The notes below the pieces were generated by a model, which worked only from the letters and a program-made list of their open reading frames with translations, did not search any database and was not told the origin of the DNA. The position numbers and the translations under genes were made by a program. Below, in pieces: positions 5,836 through 8,916 of a stretch of 8,916 nucleotides of DNA. The stretch lies in assembly GCA_046295655.1 (NCBI GenBank), contig JBKBMT010000092.1:1-8916 (forward strand), written 5' to 3'. Source of the DNA: JBKBMT01 sp046295655. GTDB taxonomy: Bacteria; Pseudomonadota; Alphaproteobacteria; Rhodobacterales; Rhodobacteraceae. How positions within the stretch are numbered: position 1 is the stretch's first letter; every line of letters begins with the position of its first letter.

Positions 5836-6815
5836 TGACAACGATCCCGACCCCCGACGCCGAAGCCGCCCTGCGACCGAGGCGCGTCGCGGCCTTTCTC
5901 GCCATTGCGCTTGTGCTCCATGCTGCGATCTTCGGCCTTGCCGACCTCCAGGCCCGGCGGGTGGCCGATCAGAACCCGATCCATCGCATCCGCACCGCGG
6001 AACCGGGCGGGCAGGACTGGGTAGTGCTCGGTGCCTCGCACGCCATGCCGCTCGACTTCCAGGGCTTCGGCGCCCGGATCGCAGAGACGACGGGACAGCG
6101 TGTTCTGAACCTTGCCGTTCCGGGGACAGGACCGCTTTACCACCGCTTTCTTGCCGAGCGATTCTTCGCCACGCATCGCGCCGAGGCCGTGCTGGTCGTG
6201 GTCGACAGCTTCGCTTTCCATTCCGGCAAATGGAACGAGGACCGGTTCGGCGATGCCGATCTGCTCGCGCGCACGCCGCTGGAGCGGATCACCCTTGCGC
6301 TCATGCTGCGCTACCTGCGCCATGGCGTCGATCCGCGGGCCGCCCTTGCCTATGCGAGCGGTTTCGCCCGGATCAACAACCACGACCGTTTCGCCCCCGA
6401 CCGCTGGGCTGGCGAGGACAGGTTCGATCGCAGCCCGCGACCGTCTGCGCTGGCAGACCGCGAACGGATCGACTATCTGTATCCGGACCCGCCCGATGCC
6501 TCGGTGCGGGCGCGGTATCTGGATCACCTCGTCGCCCTGGTGGAGGTCGCCCGCGCCGCCGGCGCCCGGGTGGTGGTGATAAAGCCGCCTCTGCCCGCCC
6601 GGTTCGCCGCCCTTCTGCCGGAAGAGGCGGCCTTCGACGCAGCGCTTGCAGAGCTGCTGACGACCGCGGAAGTCCCCTTTCACGACTTCACCCCGGTGCT
6701 GCCCGATCCGGCATACTACTTCGATCCCGATCACCTGAATCGGCGCGGAGCCGAGAGGTTCCTTGCCGAACATCTGGCACCGATCCTGACCGGCGCGGCA
6801 CCGCCGCCCCGTTGA
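5835..6815 (+). CDS. Membrane-anchored SGNH-hydrolase-like protein (AlgJ/AlgX/DltD-like), partner of the MBOAT
   Basis: The 326-residue protein starts at the ATG overlapping the MBOAT stop (TGATG), with GGGA 5 nt upstream; the longer in-frame extension only shadows the MBOAT gene. A single N-terminal membrane helix (about 18-37) would place the rest in the periplasm. WVVLGASHAMPLDF (62-75) supplies the SGNH block-I serine (Ser68, in a G-x-S-H form as in alginate O-acetyltransferases). YYFDPDHLNRRGAERF (294-309) supplies the Asp/His of block V (Asp297, His300). NLAVPGTGP (92-100) fits block II. It likely completes acyl transfer from the MBOAT protein to an extracytoplasmic acceptor, or hydrolyses or edits it. 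The stop codon lies inside an FNR-type palindrome (6812-6825). The family is well supported; exact chemistry and acceptor are not. Confidence 0.82.
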   Translation: MTTIPTPDAEAALRPRRVAAFLAIALVLHAAIFGLADLQARRVADQNPIHRIRTAEPGGQDWVVLGASHAMPLDFQGFGARIAETTGQRVLNLAVPGTGPLYHRFLAERFFATHRAEAVLVVVDSFAFHSGKWNEDRFGDADLLARTPLERITLALMLRYLRHGVDPRAALAYASGFARINNHDRFAPDRWAGEDRFDRSPRPSALADRERIDYLYPDPPDASVRARYLDHLVALVEVARAAGARVVVIKPPLPARFAALLPEEAAFDAALAELLTTAEVPFHDFTPVLPDPAYYFDPDHLNRRGAERFLAEHLAPILTGAAPPPR

Positions 6816-6825
6816 CGGCGGTCAA
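6812..6825. promoter_or_regulatory. FNR/Dnr-type binding palindrome (box 2)
   Basis: The bases TTGACGGCGGTCAA match box 1 at 13 of 14 positions and keep both TTGAC and GTCAA half-sites with a 4-base spacer. The box overlaps the SGNH stop codon and sits about 90 bp before the acyl-carrier-protein ATG. It could drive an internal promoter for that gene. A -10 for a class II arrangement would fall around 6847-6852, where the sequence (CAATGC) is not a strong match. Binding and promoter activity are inferred. Confidence 0.6.
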
Positions 6826-6915
6826 TGCCGCCGCCGGCAGGCCGTGCAATGCAGAACCGACGGACCGGACGCCGGCACGCACATCACGACCGAGAGGCGC
6901 AATTGGCGGGAGAGC

Positions 6916-7161
6916 ATGACCGAGGACAGCATTCGACAGGGAATCATCGAGGAGGTGATCGGCATTGCCCCGGACACCGAGGCGGCATCCGTCACCGACA
7001 CGGCACATCTGCTTGACGATCTGGGGCTCGACTCGATGGACTTCCTGAACCTCGTCGCAGCGCTTCAGGCCCGGTTCGGCGTGACGATTGCAGAGATCGA
7101 CTTTCCGCGCCTGACCAATGTGGCTGCGCTGCAAAGCCATATCGCCGAACGCCTGCGCTGA
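6916..7161 (+). CDS. Acyl carrier protein (phosphopantetheine carrier)
   Basis: The 81-residue acidic protein has the normal size and shape of an acyl or peptidyl carrier protein. The motif DLGLDSMDFLNL (35-46) contains Ser40 as the 4'-phosphopantetheine attachment site, in the D-S-[LM]-[DE] setting. Helix I (about 4-15) and the C-terminal helix (about 68-80) frame it. The start at 6916 has GGGAG at 6908-6912, unusually close (3-nt gap). An in-frame upstream ATG at 6844 would add 24 residues that do not look like carrier protein. It follows the SGNH gene by 100 nt, with box 2 between. Next to MBOAT and SGNH genes it is best read as a dedicated donor carrier, like DltC, though no adenylating enzyme (DltA-like) is in the window. 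It is not the housekeeping AcpP, judging by context and sequence. Confidence 0.88.
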   Translation: MTEDSIRQGIIEEVIGIAPDTEAASVTDTAHLLDDLGLDSMDFLNLVAALQARFGVTIAEIDFPRLTNVAALQSHIAERLR

Positions 7162-7181
7162 ACGGTCTTGCCGTCAGGCGC
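7155..7181. terminator. Imperfect hairpin shared by the converging genes
   Basis: Only 12 bases separate the stop of the carrier-protein gene from the stop of the leftward regulator. The sequence across them folds as an imperfect stem: GCGC-TGA-ACGG on the left pairs with CCGT-CA-GGCGC on the right around a TCTTG loop, with single-base bulges at 7161 and 7178. It includes both stop codons and may act as a compact bidirectional terminator. There is no clear T-run. Confidence 0.35.
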
Positions 7182-7929
7182 GGCGGGATTCGGGTTCGTC
7201 GATCACCAGATCCTGACCTGCGATGGCGACAAGCCGCCCCACGTCAAGTATCTCGAAACGGTTGGGCGCAAGGATCCGGAGAACGCCCCCGGCCTGCAAT
7301 TCGCGCAGCGCCCGGCTGATCGACTCGCGCCGCGCACCCAGAAAACTGGCAAGATCGCGCCGCGTCAGGGGTTGCACGACAACCCCACCGTTCCCGCCCG
7401 ACGTCGTATCGGCGCGACGCAGCAGGATCAGCAGGAACGACGCCACGCGTTCGATCACCCGCGTTCCGCCGATCAGAAGCACCCATTCGCGCGCGGCATC
7501 GAGTTCGTCGAGCAGATGCACGAGCATCTTTCGCTCGGCCTCGGGGTGGTCCCGCAGGACGTCCTCGAACGCCCTCCGGTCGATCAACAGCAGCTGGGCA
7601 TCGGAAAGCGCCTCGATCCGAAACCCGCTCGGTCCGTCGAAGATGCGACCGAACCGGTCGGTCGGAACCAGCAGGCCGATGATATGCCGCCGGCCGTCGG
7701 GAAGCACCTTGACCATCCCCAGCGACCCGCGCAGCACGAACCCGACCTCCGCGGCAATCGTGTCTTCGGGGATCAGCACCGTTCCCGCGGGGACGTCGCG
7801 GATGCGGAACATGGCCAGAAGCGCCTCGGCGGTATCGGCGTCAAGCGCCTCGAAAAGCGTCCGCAGGCGTCCCCGTTCCGTTGCGGCAAGCAACGCTGCG
7901 GTCGATTTGTATCGAAGCGACGAGGTCAT
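7174..7929 (-). CDS. Crp/FNR-family transcriptional regulator without cysteines
   Basis: The 251-residue protein has a cyclic-nucleotide-binding-like beta-roll (about 25-125, including VPAGTVLIPEDTIAAEVGFVLRG at 47-69, shown here only as its span and key turns), a long dimer helix (about 130-172) and a C-terminal winged helix (LTRRDLASFLGARRESISRA, 188-207). The recognition helix carries Glu202, Ser205 and Arg206, the E-x-x-S-R pattern that reads TTGA...TCAA half-sites. It has no cysteine at all, so it cannot hold an FNR-type Fe-S cluster. A FixK, Dnr or NnrR-like role (NO, haem or kinase-linked input) is more fitting. The start at 7929 has GAAAGGA (7939-7945) 9 nt upstream; a longer in-frame start at 8103 would translate through box 3 and is unlikely. 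It converges on the carrier-protein gene and diverges from the second regulator. Which sites it binds is inferred. Confidence 0.88.
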   Translation of the reverse strand: MTSSLRYKSTAALLAATERGRLRTLFEALDADTAEALLAMFRIRDVPAGTVLIPEDTIAAEVGFVLRGSLGMVKVLPDGRRHIIGLLVPTDRFGRIFDGPSGFRIEALSDAQLLLIDRRAFEDVLRDHPEAERKMLVHLLDELDAAREWVLLIGGTRVIERVASFLLILLRRADTTSGGNGGVVVQPLTRRDLASFLGARRESISRALRELQAGGVLRILAPNRFEILDVGRLVAIAGQDLVIDEPESRRA

Positions 7930-8151
7930 GGAAGATTGTCCTTTCGCTCCTGGGCGAAGCCGTCGTGATCCGCATGAGACGTCCCGGTTCCGCAAGGCCG
8001 TCCCTTTTCGGTCCTGCGCATGCCGTCCGGACCTGGCGCGAGGTTCGCATGCCGATTCGCGACCCGCGTTGACACCGATCAATGCGACGACAGCATCAGA
8101 CATTCACGATGCGCCATACGACATCGCCGCACCAGCGTCCGGGGGGGAGCA
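7930..8151. promoter_or_regulatory. Divergent promoter region between the two regulators
   Basis: About 220 bases lie between the two divergent start codons. The region holds box 3 (8069-8082) and the Shine-Dalgarno sequences of both genes. A weak -10-like CACGAT (8105-8110) lies about 32 bp from the box centre, the distance expected for a class II FNR promoter reading rightwards. No convincing -10 was found in the leftward direction. Possible autoregulation or cross-regulation is inferred from the layout. Confidence 0.55.
8069..8082. promoter_or_regulatory. FNR/Dnr-type binding palindrome (box 3)
   Basis: TTGACACCGATCAA fits TTGAY-N4-RTCAA exactly. It lies between the two divergent regulator genes, centred about 76 bp before the rightward start and about 146 bp before the leftward start. 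It probably mediates auto- or cross-regulation of one or both. The half-sites match those of boxes 1 and 2; the spacer differs. Binding is inferred. Confidence 0.7.
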
Positions 8152-8916
8152 ATGGCAAGCGCGACGCCGCACCCAAGGGCCGAGCGATTCCTCCCGGCGG
8201 GGCAGGCATTATTGCGCAGTCTCGGGGAAAGCGGGTGCAGAAGCGGGTCCACCCGTCCGCCTGCCGAGGTGCACCGGGTCGCGCTTGAGGCGAACAGCGT
8301 GGTCGTACCGGCCGACAGACCCCGGACCCATGTCTGGGTGGTTGAGTCGGGTATCCTGCGGATGCAGTATTTCACGCAGTGCGGGCGGCGGCGGATCCTG
8401 GGTTTCATCCTGGCCGGCGAGCTGGTCGGGGTCGGGCGCTATGACCCCAACCGATGCAGTGTCGAGACCGTGACCGACAGCGTCCTGTGCCGGATCGATC
8501 GGCGGACCTTTGCCGGGGCGATCGAAGGCTGTGCCGAGCTGCGCCACGCGGTGTTCCACCAGCAGGACCAGAGGCTGGAACGACTGCGGGCGCTGACCTG
8601 GAGCCTCTGCGCGCTCAACCCGGAACAGCGTATCTGCCGGTTTCTGGTTCAGCTGGTCCGGAGCGTGCCGGTCCAGAAGGGGGCGGACGGCAGCCTGTGT
8701 GTCGTCAACCCGCTGCCTCGGCGCGATGTGGCCGATCATCTTGGCACATCGGTCGAGACCATCAGCCGTATCACGCATCGACTGGACGCCAAGGGGATCA
8801 TCGAGATCCTCGACCCGGTGAGCTTCCGCATTCGCAATCTCGGGGCGCTGATCGATGCCGGCTGCATGGCCGGCGACCTGAAGGATCCTGCCGGCTCTCG
8901 AATGCACCGGACTGCC
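8152..8916 (+). CDS. Second Crp/FNR-family transcriptional regulator, cysteine-rich (runs off right edge)
   Basis: The reading frame opens at ATG 8152 and remains open to the last base, giving 255 residues, so the stop is just outside. Visible parts are a beta-roll effector domain (about 40-120, including VWVVESGILRM at 61-71), a dimer helix (about 135-170) and a winged helix PLPRRDVADHLGTSVETISR (187-206). Glu202, Ser205 and Arg206 form the FNR-type E-x-x-S-R recognition motif. It has nine cysteines (29, 77, 102, 113, 127, 153, 162, 183, 238), but not the N-terminal cluster of three found in FNR itself, so Fe-S sensing is uncertain. The Shine-Dalgarno (GGAG, 8146-8149) is only 2 nt from the ATG, so the start is less sure than others. 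It is divergent from the cysteine-free paralogue, with box 3 between them. A redox, O2 or NO sensor is plausible by family and context. Confidence 0.85.
   Translation, partial: MASATPHPRAERFLPAGQALLRSLGESGCRSGSTRPPAEVHRVALEANSVVVPADRPRTHVWVVESGILRMQYFTQCGRRRILGFILAGELVGVGRYDPNRCSVETVTDSVLCRIDRRTFAGAIEGCAELRHAVFHQQDQRLERLRALTWSLCALNPEQRICRFLVQLVRSVPVQKGADGSLCVVNPLPRRDVADHLGTSVETISRITHRLDAKGIIEILDPVSFRIRNLGALIDAGCMAGDLKDPAGSRMHRTA

Noticed and set aside
4264..5841. Minus-strand open frame of 525 aa opposite the MBOAT gene
   Set aside because: Rich in Glu/Gln/Arg because it mirrors hydrophobic codons; it has no domain, while the plus strand has the full MBOAT signature.
5820..6773. Minus-strand open frame of 317 aa opposite the SGNH gene
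   Set aside because: Shadow frame without motifs; the plus-strand SGNH protein explains the region.
7930..8103. N-terminal extension of the cysteine-free regulator to 8103
   Set aside because: It would translate across FNR-type box 3, has no family similarity, and the 7929 start has a good Shine-Dalgarno.
7168..8473. Plus-strand open frames (266 and 416 aa) opposite the leftward regulator
   Set aside because: Ser/Arg-rich antisense shadows of the regulator, which has a clear beta-roll and winged helix.
8209..8907. Minus-strand open frame opposite the second regulator
   Set aside because: The plus-strand frame carries the Crp/FNR helix-turn-helix; the minus frame has no motif.

Overview
The window is GC-rich, with genes packed almost end to end and many ATGA/TGATG-type overlaps. 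Codon use, a Tat-exported enzyme, monohaem c-type cytochromes and two Crp/FNR-family regulators suggest an alphaproteobacterium with respiratory flexibility, probably of the Rhodobacteraceae type. The taxonomy is inferred. No RNA genes, insertion sequences, integrases or CRISPR arrays were seen.

Layout: the left edge carries the 5' end of a leftward gene for a small exported protein. A non-coding divergent region follows (116-430). It contains a perfect FNR/Dnr-type palindrome (236-249) and a 10-N assembly gap (268-277). Eight rightward genes follow: an E1-alpha-like thiamine-diphosphate (ThDP) subunit with a twin-arginine signal (431-1663), its E1-beta partner with no signal (1686-2657), a YgiT-type zinc-ribbon protein (2719-3162), two paralogous exported monohaem cytochromes c (3159-3722 and 3752-4339), an MBOAT O-acyltransferase (4387-5835), an SGNH/AlgJ-DltD-like membrane-anchored protein (5835-6815) and an acyl carrier protein (6916-7161). 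A second FNR-type palindrome overlaps the SGNH stop codon, just upstream of the acyl carrier protein. Convergent with this run is a cysteine-free Crp/FNR regulator (7174-7929, minus strand). Divergent from it across a third FNR-type palindrome (8069-8082) is a second, cysteine-rich Crp/FNR regulator that runs off the right edge.

How the parts may work together (inference): the first module looks like a periplasmic two-subunit 2-oxoacid or acyloin oxidoreductase. E1-alpha/E1-beta would fold with ThDP in the cytoplasm, leave together through Tat, and pass electrons to the co-encoded cytochromes instead of to a lipoyl E2/E3. Neither E2 nor E3 is present in the window. The second module (MBOAT + SGNH + carrier protein) has the parts list of a DltBCD/alginate-acetylation-like system that moves an acyl group across the membrane to an extracytoplasmic acceptor. 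Both regulators keep the E-x-x-S-R recognition helix that reads TTGA...TCAA half-sites, and all three palindromes sit in front of genes or in inter-gene regions. This makes a self-contained, redox- or NO/O2-responsive regulon plausible. The Tat-exported E1 with duplicated cytochromes is the part most likely to be undescribed.
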